From NCBI GenBank assembly GCA_016630955.3, contig CM049986.1:62001-126000 (forward strand): 64,000 nt of DNA, read 5' to 3'. Positions 54,695-64,000 of the stretch are shown here, one piece after another. The notes under the pieces are model-generated. The model saw nothing but the letters and a program-made list of their open reading frames with translations. It had not been told where the DNA came from and ran no database searches. Source of the DNA: Didymella arachidicola (Eukaryota > Ascomycota > Dothideomycetes > Pleosporales > Didymellaceae). A program made the translations under genes and the position numbers. Numbering within the stretch: position 1 is the stretch's first letter; every line of letters starts with the position of its first letter.

Positions 54695-57109
54695 ATGAGC
54701 TCAAAGGACAATTTGGCCCTGGATCTGGAGCACGGCGTGCGAAGATGGGATAGGCAACGATGGATCAGCGTTTTCAGCAGCCACTCGCCTACTATCCGGG
54801 AGGTGACTGAATGCTTGGGGCTGGGCTTATCCGCATCGAGCTCGACGACGAATCGCGGCATTCCCAAGTTCGACAACCCGGACTATCGCCGCATCTCGAG
54901 TGAAGTTACGAAGCTGTCGAAAGAGCTGCCCAAGGAAAGAGATCTGCTGCTCGATTTCGCTGCAGACCCGCACAGCTTGGATGCCGAGCTGGAGGAGCTG
55001 CTCGGTACTTACGGACCCGCTATCTGGGGCAGGGATGCCGATCGCAGCTGTCTGCTCACCCCCGACCCAACTAAGAAGACGTACAACAAAGATTTGTTTT
55101 ACGACGACGCAGAACACAAGGAGATGTGAGTATGCAGATTACAATTCGACGACATCTTGCTGACACGTGCAGACTCAAGGTCCACCTGCATCGTTGGATC
55201 ATCATCAAAGCATGCTACTACATAAGAAACATGAAGCTCAAGAGGCCATCTACCACCAATGAATACGACACCCTTGCTGACATGGAAGGGGAAGCTGGTG
55301 TAAGTGCAGAGAGTAGTTCAAGTCACCTGACTTGGGCGTATTGAGGTTATGTAGATGCTTACGCGGCTATAGTCACAGCGTGGAACGCCGCAATCACTTT
55401 CACCCCTTCAGTCTAACACCGCTGAAGCAGACTTCGACGTGAAGGCAGTTCCCAACCTCAAGAAGCGCAAGAGCTCTGCGTTTCTAGGCGGAGGATCCAT
55501 GTCAGACGGCGAAGGGCATCCTTCTTCGCCCGCCAAGCGATCATACAACACCATGCCGGCAGCAAGGAGGAGCACGAGTCCCAGGAAATCACTCAAGTCT
55601 CTAGGCGGTTCAAGCCCTGGCAGCACCGAGAATATGCCCCCTCTTCCAGTACGGCCTTTCGATCGAAACCATCATCTCTCGCCGACCCCAAATGCTGGTC
55701 CCGAATCTGCTCGTGTGCAGCTTAGCCCGATGTCAAGCAACGTCGCGAATGGGATATCTGGACCACCCACAGCTTCGGCGGTCTCTGCTGGAGGATTTAC
55801 GGCCGTTAATTTCACCGCGATCAATACTCCGCCAGCGGCTAGGGAACCATCTCGCGAAGTCCAGTCGGCTCCACCGAGGGCACTTTCACAGGACTCCAAG
55901 ATGACTTCGCCGACACAGATCCGTGCAGAACCCCGCGTAAAGACTCGTTCATATACCAGCCCATACGACACAGCGGCCAATAGCACGAGTAAACCACCGA
56001 CACCTGCGGAGCCCCGACCGTTGCCTGCAACCGAATCCCCAGTCCCCGGACCTGGCTTTCGCCCGGTACACTCGCCTACGCTAACTAACGGCGTTGCAAG
56101 TCGAGAGTCCCCGATCGCTCGGATACCGCAGCATAGCCTGTTCGGACCTCACACCGCGCCTCCAGTGCAGCTCCAACCGCAGGGTTCTCCGCAGATTCAG
56201 GCTGGCCAGATTAAGGTTCGCCCCGAGAGCCAGACCCCTAATCTTACACCCGCTAAGCCAAACGTCCCGCTACATCAACAGCAGGCACCCATTCAGCTTC
56301 CAAGCCGTGCCCACACGCCTGGTGGCCACCACATCGGCCGCTCTATCGCTCCGCAGCCATCCAGCAGGTCTGGCACGCCCTTTGCGGAGGCAAATCCCCT
56401 GGCCGTCAAGTCGCACGCCCAACAGATAGCGCCCGCACCTGTCCCCGCGCCAGCACCTGGGGAGCTTCACGCCCCCATCCACGGCATGAGGATCATGCCT
56501 GCAGTAGTTCCGACTGGCCCGCCGCATCTCGTGCAGCCTCCCCAGCCAGTCTTGAAGAGCCAACACATCGAAGTCCCTCCTCCGCAGCACCCCAGACCGC
56601 TCATCCCCATCAACGACCTGCGCCTGCTCCAATGCGAGGCCCTCGCCCTCCTCATCCAATACCTCTTCCCCAACGCGCGCTCCCCCCCAGACGAAGCCCT
56701 AGTCATCAGCCGCATCCAAAACCTCTGGTTCCACGGCGAAACGCTCTTCCGCGCCGACTTAGGCCCGCACTACGATCTCTGCTCCCGCATCCTAGCGGCG
56801 TGGATCCACGAGCGCCAAGTCATCGGCAGCCTGCGCCACTCGCTGCTCGCGCACCCCGGGGTAGCGTCCTCGGGATTGATGGATCGGCTGCTCGCCATGA
56901 ACGACCTGCGCATCATACACCTCAAGTGGAAGAATATGAGTCCCCTGGATGGCGTCAGCCCCGAGGATCTGCTGTGCAAGACGTTTATGGTGATGGGGAA
57001 TACGGAGAACACGGAGTATATGTTTAAGGAGGGGTTGGATCGGTTGACGAGGGGGGTGTTTGAGTTTCTGCGCAATGAGGATGCGAAGATTGTGGTGCAT
57101 AGGCGGTAG
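54695..57109 (+). CDS. unrecognised two-domain fungal protein, paralogue 2
   Basis: Three exons (54695-55125, 55173-55299, 55373-57109) give 764 residues. It shares its two conserved ends and the first intron position with the gene at 51666-53396. The N-terminal module has VTKLSKELPKERDLLLDFA, GPAIWGRDADRS and HRWIIIKACYYIRNM. The linker is about 350 residues, far longer than in paralogue 1, rich in Pro, Ser, Thr and Ala, and contains basic motifs (LKKRKSS, SPAKRS) that could be nuclear signals. The C-terminal 150 residues (QCEALALLIQYLFP, WFHGETLFRADLGPHYDLC, PEDLLCKTFMVMGNTENTEY) are compact and helical. No catalytic motif is recognised. A regulatory or scaffold role is possible but not shown. 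Confidence 0.72.
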
Positions 57110-58838
57110 AGGGGCTGGTTTCTTTGGTTGTTGGTGTAAAAGTTAGGGCAGGCGGTTTGTGTGTCGATTAGCGATGGTGTTCTGGGGATTCGGAATCATG
57201 GGTTTGTACAGGGTCAGCATACGGTACACCAGCGTTTCTTTTCTTTTCGAGCGGTGCATATCAGCTGGCAGGAATACATAGCGTTGTAATTCACGTGTAT
57301 TACTATACACAATCCCATAATCTACTCATGGTGAGGTTGATGGTTACAGTCCAGCTCACGTGCATTCAACCCTGCACACTCGCCAGCCGTCGCGCTCGAC
57401 AATAGGCCTTACGCGCCCCCCCCCCCCATCAGTCACACTTCGATGGCCCCAACCGGCCCGCTCGTCACATCACCTCGCCAGCCTTATCCGCACCAACTCC
57501 CCACCTACTGTAGTATCAAGCGAAAGTAGTCACGTCGTCTAGGGGAGCGGACTCAAACCGCTTAACGCCTTAGTAACAACCAAACCTAACAGCAGCAGCT
57601 ACAAGAACCAAACAACTCTGTTCGTCCTATCCAAGCCAGCAAAAGCTTCATACTTTGTACGCGGCCGTAGGCCCGTAGTCATCCGCCACGCCTACACTAA
57701 TACCACATCACGCCCACGATACGCTGCCTCTCCTGCCTCCCTAGACTCCACGTAGCGCCGTTGCAGGCCGCAGATTACATCCACGCCCCGCGACTCCGCG
57801 CTGAACAGGGGATGGGCGTCCGTCTCAAGTCCCTTCCTGATACCTCACATCCCACAGCATAACTCACTCAGCACAGCCCAGGCAAGCACACGCCAAGATC
57901 GCGCAAGGAGAACCGAGAGTCTAAGTAGCAGTGTTAGCGAATGTTGGGGCTTGCGGATCACTAGGTAGCGAGCAGCAGACAGCGCAATACTCTCTCCGGC
58001 GTTAAACGCTCCTCGCATTTATTCTCCGCAGTCCAGTCCAGGCCATGCTGCGCTCAACACTCTGATTTATGCACCCCCCTTGTATGCGGAACAGCTGATG
58101 AGCGCTGGAAAACTCACTCCAATCCATACATTATCCGCGCGCACATTGTTTGTACCTCGTTATACTTATACGCGCCCGTAAGCGGTGGCGTTTGGCTATA
58201 AATCTGAAGAGCGACCGGGCGTTGCTGCGTGGTGTGGAGTGGATAGGTCGAGTCGTTGTACGCGTTCGTTTCATTCCAGTATGTCATGTTGTATTCTACA
58301 CCACATACCACATGCCCCATATGGCTGCGCGTCCGTTTGTCGTGCCAACCCGCTGGCTGTAATTAGTCGTAGAGCCTCGGTCTCTGACTCTCTGTGGGGG
58401 GTTAAGAGATACGAGGTAAGAGTAAGAGTATGTACTTCATAATACCACAAGGAAATCATCGGGACGGATCGGGCAACGCAATGCTCATATTCTGAGAAAA
58501 GGGCCAGCTACTAAGCCATAAAGTGGATTCGTACTACACTTCCACCACCCCTACCTAGTCACCACCCCTCTGCTACAACGCCGCTGCTATAATGCTACGA
58601 TGCTACGACGCTAGCTCTATGCAGGTCAGGGCTATGCTATGCTGAAGTTTAGCAGCACGCCGGCGATATGTAGGTCAACTTGGAGAAGAATGCTGGAATA
58701 CACGGAACAACCCTAAAGTCTCCAAAGAGGATTATGAGGCATTGCATGAATTTCCATTTTACCACCACTCCCCCTATACGCCCTCAACTCCACCCACCCA
58801 CCCTACAAACCCGCCCCCTTACGCCCATCAACACCTCC
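57110..58838. other. intergenic, no supported gene
   Basis: About 1.7 kb. It holds a run of C at about 57417-57426 and pyrimidine-rich tracts. Minus-strand frames near 58114-58459 show no domain. It covers the 3' sides of both flanking convergent genes. Confidence 0.45.
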
Positions 58839-59591
58839 CTACCAACGCCCCTCCCCAAACCGTCCCGTGCAGTACTTCCTCCACTCCGGCAGCCCATTCC
58901 CCTGCCCCCTCGCCTCCAGCTCCAAATCATCCGTCACCAGCCCCGAGATAATCATCGCCTCGCGCCCGCGATCGACGCGGCCCTCCTCCGGCACCGAAAA
59001 AGCCAGCCACGCGAGCCGCTGTGCATTGTCGCTTCTTGTAGCGTGTTGGTTTGCTTGCAGGGCTGGGTGTGATGACTTTGCTTCGTCGGCTTCGTCGCGG
59101 AGAGTGCTGAGGGGGACTGGACTGTGCGGGTGTGTGTTGGAGGAGGTGTTAAGGAGGGGAAATTGGGATAGGAGACGGGATACGCGGGGGGAGGTGTCGA
59201 TTTTCGGCTTGGTGAAGTTCGGGGGGGAGACTGTGTGGGGGTTGGGATAGTGGCGCATGAGCTTTAGGGGGTAGGCGGTTTTGATCTCGCCCCGACGGGG
59301 GTACGGGCGTTGCAGTTTGGGTTTCCAGCGCTCGGCGTCAGCTCTGTGCCTAGTGAGCTTTCGTTGCTGGTCGAGGGTGGGGTGTTTCTGCGGGATGATG
59401 AGTTTGAGGGCCATGGTGGTTGGGCCTTGAGCGCTCAGTGGCGGAGTCATGGGGGCATCCTGATGAGGCCCTGGTAGAGAGCTGGTGGTGATGCGTGGAC
59501 GCTTTGGCGACCGAGGGAGGCTTGTTGCGGAATCGCGCAGTCCTGGTTCGTCGCCAGGTGAGGGGCGTTTGCGAGACGAGATGGGTGTCAT
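58839..59591 (-). CDS. small basic fungal protein of unknown function
   Basis: This single exon has 250 residues. The N-terminus is Ser/Pro/Arg-rich with a basic cluster (SPKRPRITTSS) that could be a nuclear signal. The middle has LKLIIPQKHPTLDQQRKLTRHRADAERWKPK, and the C-terminal part is more structured (RLAWLAFSVPEEGRVDRGRE, MIISGLVTDDLELEARGQG). No known domain is recognised and no membrane helix is seen. The unbroken frame and the non-random C-terminus favour a real gene. Confidence 0.6.
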   Translation of the reverse strand: MTPISSRKRPSPGDEPGLRDSATSLPRSPKRPRITTSSLPGPHQDAPMTPPLSAQGPTTMALKLIIPQKHPTLDQQRKLTRHRADAERWKPKLQRPYPRRGEIKTAYPLKLMRHYPNPHTVSPPNFTKPKIDTSPRVSRLLSQFPLLNTSSNTHPHSPVPLSTLRDEADEAKSSHPALQANQHATRSDNAQRLAWLAFSVPEEGRVDRGREAMIISGLVTDDLELEARGQGNGLPEWRKYCTGRFGEGRW

Positions 59592-60410
59592 GGCGTTGGC
59601 GTGGGAGACTCTGCGTTGGTTGCTGTTACAGTGCCGCTTGCTGAGTCGCTTTGGTGGTGAGAATGACGGTGAGGTCTGTAGTCCTGATCGTTTGTAAAGG
59701 AGTGTGAGCGGTACCTGTAGTCTTGTAATTAGCTGCCTGCCTGACGCGTGGTGTTGACAGCTGTTGTAGATTTACTGAGATAAAGAGCGAGGCTATAGCA
59801 AAGTGAGTGAGAGCAGCGGAGGCGTCTGCAGCGCTGATTCGTATCAGTGGTGTTGTATATACAGATAAATTGGTGGTGGTGGTGGTTTAGTACTGTATGA
59901 GTGGACATACCGTAGAGCTGTCAGTGGGTCCTGCCCTATGCGGGAAGCAAGCAAGACAGCCACGAGGGAGGAAGTCATGACTGGAAGATGTCCGTAAGCG
60001 ATGACACTGTGGACAAAGGCGTTTTGTGCTTCCACAATGTTCGGGCAACAGTGCAAGTTCGCTCAACAGAGGTCAGGTTTGCACTGTCCACAATGAAGGT
60101 CACTGTGCAACTTGTCTCTTACCCAGGAGTTGCAAACACTCTGTCAAGGAGATGGTGGAGGGTTGGCGAGTGGGCAGCAAACATGCACAGGCTGTGGAAA
60201 TGGTCAGTTATAGATTTGCAAGGTATTGCTTCTCACATATCTTACTCTTGCGCTCTGTCCCAGAACCATGCAACCCAGCCCACGCACATCACCACGCCGC
60301 AGTCAACCTATTGAGAAATAAAAAAAAAAAAACGGCAAGACCTCTCTCTCTCACAAACCAAAATCTTAGTCGCTACGTGGGAATATCCTAGCCTACCCCA
60401 TATCAGCCCT
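59592..60410. other. intergenic with short simple repeats
   Basis: This has GGT repeats at about 59870-59888 and a run of about 12 A at about 60319-60331. No gene or RNA gene was recognised. Confidence 0.5.
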
Positions 60411-63196
60411 TCAACACCCCGCAACCCCTTGTACCGACGCAATAATACCCAACACCAGCGCCGCGCTTAGCAATACAATGCCATTTAACCCAACAAACGC
60501 GACAGAATAATACAGACGAATCTCGACGGTAGTCTCTCGACTACCGTCGTAGAACCTCGTCTTCCGCCATGCTCCAATCCCAGCTACTTTCTTCTTGGAC
60601 CTCCTCTTTCGCGGTCCAGGAGGCTTGTGTATGCGCGGGCCCGCTGTTTGCAATCGCACCGTGTGTTGGTTGATTCAGGCTAGTAGTAGGAATGCTGGAT
60701 GTGAGACCGCATAGCGAGGTCCATACCCAGGAAAGTAAAGATGCAAGGGGTGGGATGATAGAGGTGGCCCAATTCTTGAACAGCGCGCGGTAAATAAGCG
60801 TAGGAATCACGACGCCACGCTGCGGTGCATCCATATTGACCGCGAACGGGTAGGGGGAGTAGCTCGCGTACTCCGGGTGGCAGTAGAGGTGGCTGGGGAG
60901 GGAGTCGTCAGCCGAGTGAGAGAGAGAGAGACAGACTCTAGTCCAGCGAGAGCAGGATGAAAATCGGAAGAGAAAGCACGTACCAGGCGACAGTTTCGCT
61001 GGCCCACCAGATAAAGGACAGGGTGAGCAGGATGCCGAGCAGTGTGACGCCGCCACATATCCGGAGGGGGTTGTTGTGGACTACGCGCGAGGTTTTCAGG
61101 CGCGGGGAATAAAAGAAGCTGCGGAACCAGAGCCAAGGGGAGAACGGGTGGACTAGTGGGGGCCCCTTCTCGCCACTCCGCACGACGTCGATGTGTTCTA
61201 TTGCTGTCTCGAGTCTTCTCATTCCCCGGCTTGTGTCGCGTATGCCTGATTGCGCAGCTCGTACGCGTCGGTTCATGCGGTTCACCTCCTCGATCTCGGC
61301 GTTGCGTAGACGCTCTGCGTCGTTGCGGGGTGTACTTGTTGGAAGCGGGATGTCCTGCAGGGTGTCTTCCTCGGTCTCGTTCTCGGCTCGGGGGGTCATG
61401 AGGTCTTCGAGCGAGTGCAGGGTGTCATCGCCGTAGTCGTGGTTGGCCCTGGCTTCTTGCACGAGAGCGTGGAGGGCTGACCCTGGGAGTCGTGGACGAG
61501 GTGGCGAGGGCTGCCCGACCTCCTCTGCGATTTGTTCGGCTGACCGTTCAGGCGAGCGCTCCTTGCTCGTGTCTCTTTTCGGTGACTGTGATCGCTCGCG
61601 GCGAGACTCCGCTGGCTTGTTGGCGGTGCGCGGGCCCGGTGTATCGAGCCATCCACCCATGACGTACGGGGTCTTGGGTTGGATCACCGAGCGCTCTACC
61701 GGCATAGGCGTGGCGTCGACGTCTTCCGCAGCAGGGGCGGAGGAAGGCACATCTGGCGTGGTGCCGTCGTGCGGTGTGTCGTGGCGCTGTTCGCGCGTGT
61801 CCTGCTCTTGGGGCGTCGATGTGGACGCTTGGGCGGTGTCTTCTGCAGGCACTGCCTTTGCGGGGTCGTCCCTGCCTGCGGACTTTGTGTGCGAGGTCGA
61901 GGTCTCGGTTATGGTCTCGGTCTCGGTCACAGCAGTCTGCGACGAGCTGTGCGGCTGCAGAGCGGGGCTGGTCTGCGGACGTGCTGGCTTCGTCTCCTTT
62001 GGGCTCGGTGTGTTGGACACGCGCGCAAGGCGGCGCAGGAGGTCCTGCGAATCTGTGCTGCGCTTGCTGAAGGGCCTGGGAGTCTGCATCTCTGCATTCG
62101 CCACGACGCCGGGCTGGACCACGCCCACCGTCTCCACGCTCTTCCTGAACACGGTGATGGGCGAGTTCTCTTTGCCTAGCTCCGGCGGCGACTTGTTCAG
62201 CGATTGCCACGAGTTTGTCCGCCTGCGCAATCGCTGGGTCGGCGAGCCCTGTTCCTGCGGTTGCGCCTCGGCCTTTGCGGCGCCAGACGTGTGCAGCGAC
62301 CGCGGGCGACTCGCCCGGGTCCTGTCCAGGCGCGCAGAGGCCTCGCCTTGCTCGCGCAGGCTCTCCATCTCGCGCTCGCGTATGTCGTCCAGCTTTGTGT
62401 TTCGCGGGACGTACGGGGTGGACACCAGCATCGAGGCTTCGTTCATTTCGAAGGTGAGGTCCCAGTCGCCCGAGCCTTCGTTGCGCGGTGTGCCTTGATT
62501 GGCATGGTAGTCTTGATTGCCCTCATTGGCATGATAGTCCCGATTGCCCCCATTGTCTTGATAGTCCCGATTGCCCCCATTGTCTTGATAGTCCCGATTG
62601 CTCTGCCTATCCTGCCTGAAGCTCTTATGCGACAACGGACTAAGCGAACCGCCATCATGCTGCCCGGCCCCGTTCTCCTCAACCGGCGCCGGACTCTGCT
62701 GCGACAGCTGCTCGTGCCGAATGCCCCTCATCCAGCCCAAGCCCGTCCTCCCCTTCCTGCCCCAGCCCGCAGGCGTATACACTGGCGGGTCGGAGCGCGC
62801 CGAGCCGCTGCTGCTGGGCGGGCTCTTGACCGCAGCCCGCGCCCCCGCGCGCGCGTTGTGCTCATCGTTGCGCTCGAGGTTGTCCATGGTCAGGCCGACG
62901 CGGGGACGTGTGCGCGCCTTGCGGAAGGCCTGCGCTCTGCTGCCGCTGAGCGCGGCGTTGAGCCGGCGTTCGTCGCGCGCGTTCTGGATCATGAGCCGCT
63001 CGAACTCGTCGTCGCCCGAGAGCGACGTGAGGCCGGACACTATCGATCCCGAGTCTTGCGCATCGTCCAGCACGGCGTCTGCCATGGTGAGCGTCCCATT
63101 TGCGGCCGTGGAAGAGGCCGTGGTGCGGGCGGAGCGCGTGCTCGCGACGTTTGCCGACTGTGCGGGGATGGGCTGGAGGGGCCGGCGCGAACTCAT
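60411..63196 (-). CDS. large disordered protein with C-terminal membrane segments, function unknown
   Basis: My preferred model has three exons (63196-60984, 60892-60727, 60623-60411) and gives 863 residues. The N-terminal 700 residues are mostly disordered and charged, with a four-copy nine-residue repeat (NRDYQDNGG type) encoded by 62492-62599. Near the end come MNRRVRAAQSGIRDTSRGMR, a hydrophobic helix (GGVTLLGILLTLSFIWWASE), a conserved-looking segment (PQRGVVIPTLIYRALFKNW), and a last basic plus hydrophobic tail (AFVGLNGIVLLSAALVLGII). If the second intron is retained the frame instead ends at 60541 with an acidic tail (854 residues). The first intron is certain from the frame and the second less so. 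Location in a nuclear or ER membrane is only a guess. Confidence 0.65.
62492..62599 (-). repeat. 27-bp tandem repeat, four units, coding
   Basis: Four 27-bp units encode four nine-residue repeats of the NRDYQDNGG/NQDYHANQG type in the disordered region of the membrane protein. Confidence 0.85.
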
Positions 63197-63566
63197 TAGC
63201 CTGCAGTGGATGGGGAGCTAGGATGCATAGTCCTCGGAAATGGCTTCGGACGGTTTGATGGGGCGTCGTGTGTGTGTGTGTGTGTGTGTGTGTGAGTGAA
63301 AGTATGCAGATGATGTTGAGTGTATTGCACGAGGCAGCGCGTTACTATCTTAGACGCGTCGGGTTGCGACTTTCACCGTGGAACGCGCAGCCGATCGCCT
63401 GCAAGGGTAGCACACTACCTAGGTAACCAACCGCCACTACCAGCGCAACGATAACGCACTCTAATCACCCAGTTTGTCTCTCACACAGTCACGCAAAGCT
63501 TGCACAGGCCATCGAGCTGTGGTATCAAACAAGTCGCAGTTGCATTCGCTCATGGTATCGTTGTTT
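63197..63566. other. intergenic with a GT microsatellite
   Basis: This 370 bp lies between the start of the membrane protein and the end of the partial gene on the right. It contains (GT)n at about 63267-63294. No gene is seen. Confidence 0.6.
63267..63294 (+). repeat. (GT)14 microsatellite
   Basis: This is an uninterrupted GT run about 70 bp upstream of the ATG at 63196 on the minus strand. Confidence 0.9.
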
Positions 63567-64000
63567 TCAAGGTTCCTGATCATCAATCACTTTCATCCTC
63601 CTCTCCACCATCTCCGGATCGGCATTGCCGTGCTCGTCCCTCCAAGCCTGCAGCACTACCTCTCGCATGATCCGGCGCGGTGCTCGTTTCCCAGTGAATA
63701 ATTCAAACTGCGCAAACGCCTGCTCTGGCAGCCAATCCAGCCCGTCCATGAACGTCCATAGTCTTGATGGCTCATCTCTAATCTGATTCATCAAAGGCGT
63801 GTTGAGTGTCCTGTACGCGAGCTCCATCACGACGCCTCCCGTTGAGCTCTTCAGCCACTGCTTTGGTACTGTAAAGTGCGGGGCTGGCTTGTCATCGATG
63901 GGATCCGCAGGGATACAGCAAAGCACAATGGTGGGCTGGCGGAAACCCTCTGGCCAGGCATCGTCTCGCGTCTTCATCGTGTGGAATTTGGGTCGAGACC
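63567..64000 (-). CDS. shikimate/quinate dehydrogenase-like protein, 3' part (runs off window)
   Basis: The frame is open from the right edge (64000) to the stop at 63567 and encodes the last 144 or so residues. The Met at 63977 is probably internal. The segments PTIVLCCIPADPIDDKPAP, STGGVVMELAYRTLNTPLM, and LDWLPEQAFAQFELFTGKRAP match the C-terminal part of the shikimate-dehydrogenase fold; the last motif is the characteristic Gln-x2-FELFTG end helix. In fungi such a domain occurs in Aro1, quinate dehydrogenase and the quinate repressor, and the fragment alone cannot separate these. The upstream part lies outside the window. Confidence 0.7.
   Translation of the reverse strand, partial: SRPKFHTMKTRDDAWPEGFRQPTIVLCCIPADPIDDKPAPHFTVPKQWLKSSTGGVVMELAYRTLNTPLMNQIRDEPSRLWTFMDGLDWLPEQAFAQFELFTGKRAPRRIMREVVLQAWRDEHGNADPEMVERRMKVIDDQEP

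Noticed and set aside
61443..63199. Long plus-strand frames (351 and 331 residues) opposite the membrane protein
   Set aside because: Mirror frames with biased composition. The minus-strand frame is longer and spliced coherently into hydrophobic segments.

Overview
This window is nuclear DNA of a filamentous ascomycete fungus, most likely a Dothideomycete of the Pleosporales type. The evidence is short (about 45-75 bp) GT-AG introns, compact genes, fungus-specific families (AAL-type fucose lectin, DUF7704, PhzF-like, type-B carboxylesterase), pogo/Fot1, Tc1 and Tad-like LINE transposons, and stop codons in repeats made only by C-to-T or G-to-A changes, the mark of repeat-induced point mutation (RIP). 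I do not assign a genus.

Region 1 (1 to about 20.4 kb) is a transposon island. A pogo/Fot1-type DNA element (91-14280, TA target duplication, about 45-bp inverted ends) is split by two Tad-like LINEs lying head to tail. The same 13-bp target, AGCCAGCCAACCC, occurs three times: before LINE A, between A and B, and after B. LINE A (1305-7369) has intact ORF1 and ORF2. LINE B (7383-13387) has kept the ORF2 frame but carries seven in-frame stops there, each explained by RIP-type transitions. Next come a RIP-damaged pogo element (14370-16203), an apparently intact Tc1/mariner DD34E transposase (16324-17337), an unrecognised gene with a frameshift in a GGCT microsatellite (17526-19236), and the 5' part of a third pogo transposase (19307-20359) with its outer end at 20440.

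Region 2 (20.6 to 64 kb) is an ordinary gene-rich arm. In order it holds a DUF7704 membrane protein, a PhzF-family protein, two fungal proteins of unknown function, a membrane-tethered fucose lectin, a PAP2 lipid phosphatase, a secreted type-B carboxylesterase, a Cid1-type nucleotidyltransferase, TFIIF alpha (RAP74/Tfg1), SAM50, UBC6, a sugar transporter, two tandem diverged paralogues of an unrecognised family, two more proteins of unknown function, and the 3' part of a shikimate/quinate-dehydrogenase-like gene running off the right edge.

The housekeeping genes between 40 and 47.5 kb form two divergent pairs, nucleotidyltransferase/TFIIF alpha and SAM50/UBC6. The most interesting signals are the same-site LINE tandem with opposite RIP states, conserved hairpins in the LINE 3' end, the unknown gene inside the transposon island, the lectin on a membrane anchor, and the tandem paralogue pair at 51.7-57.1 kb. 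Splice sites are inferred by eye from frame continuity and consensus, not from transcripts.
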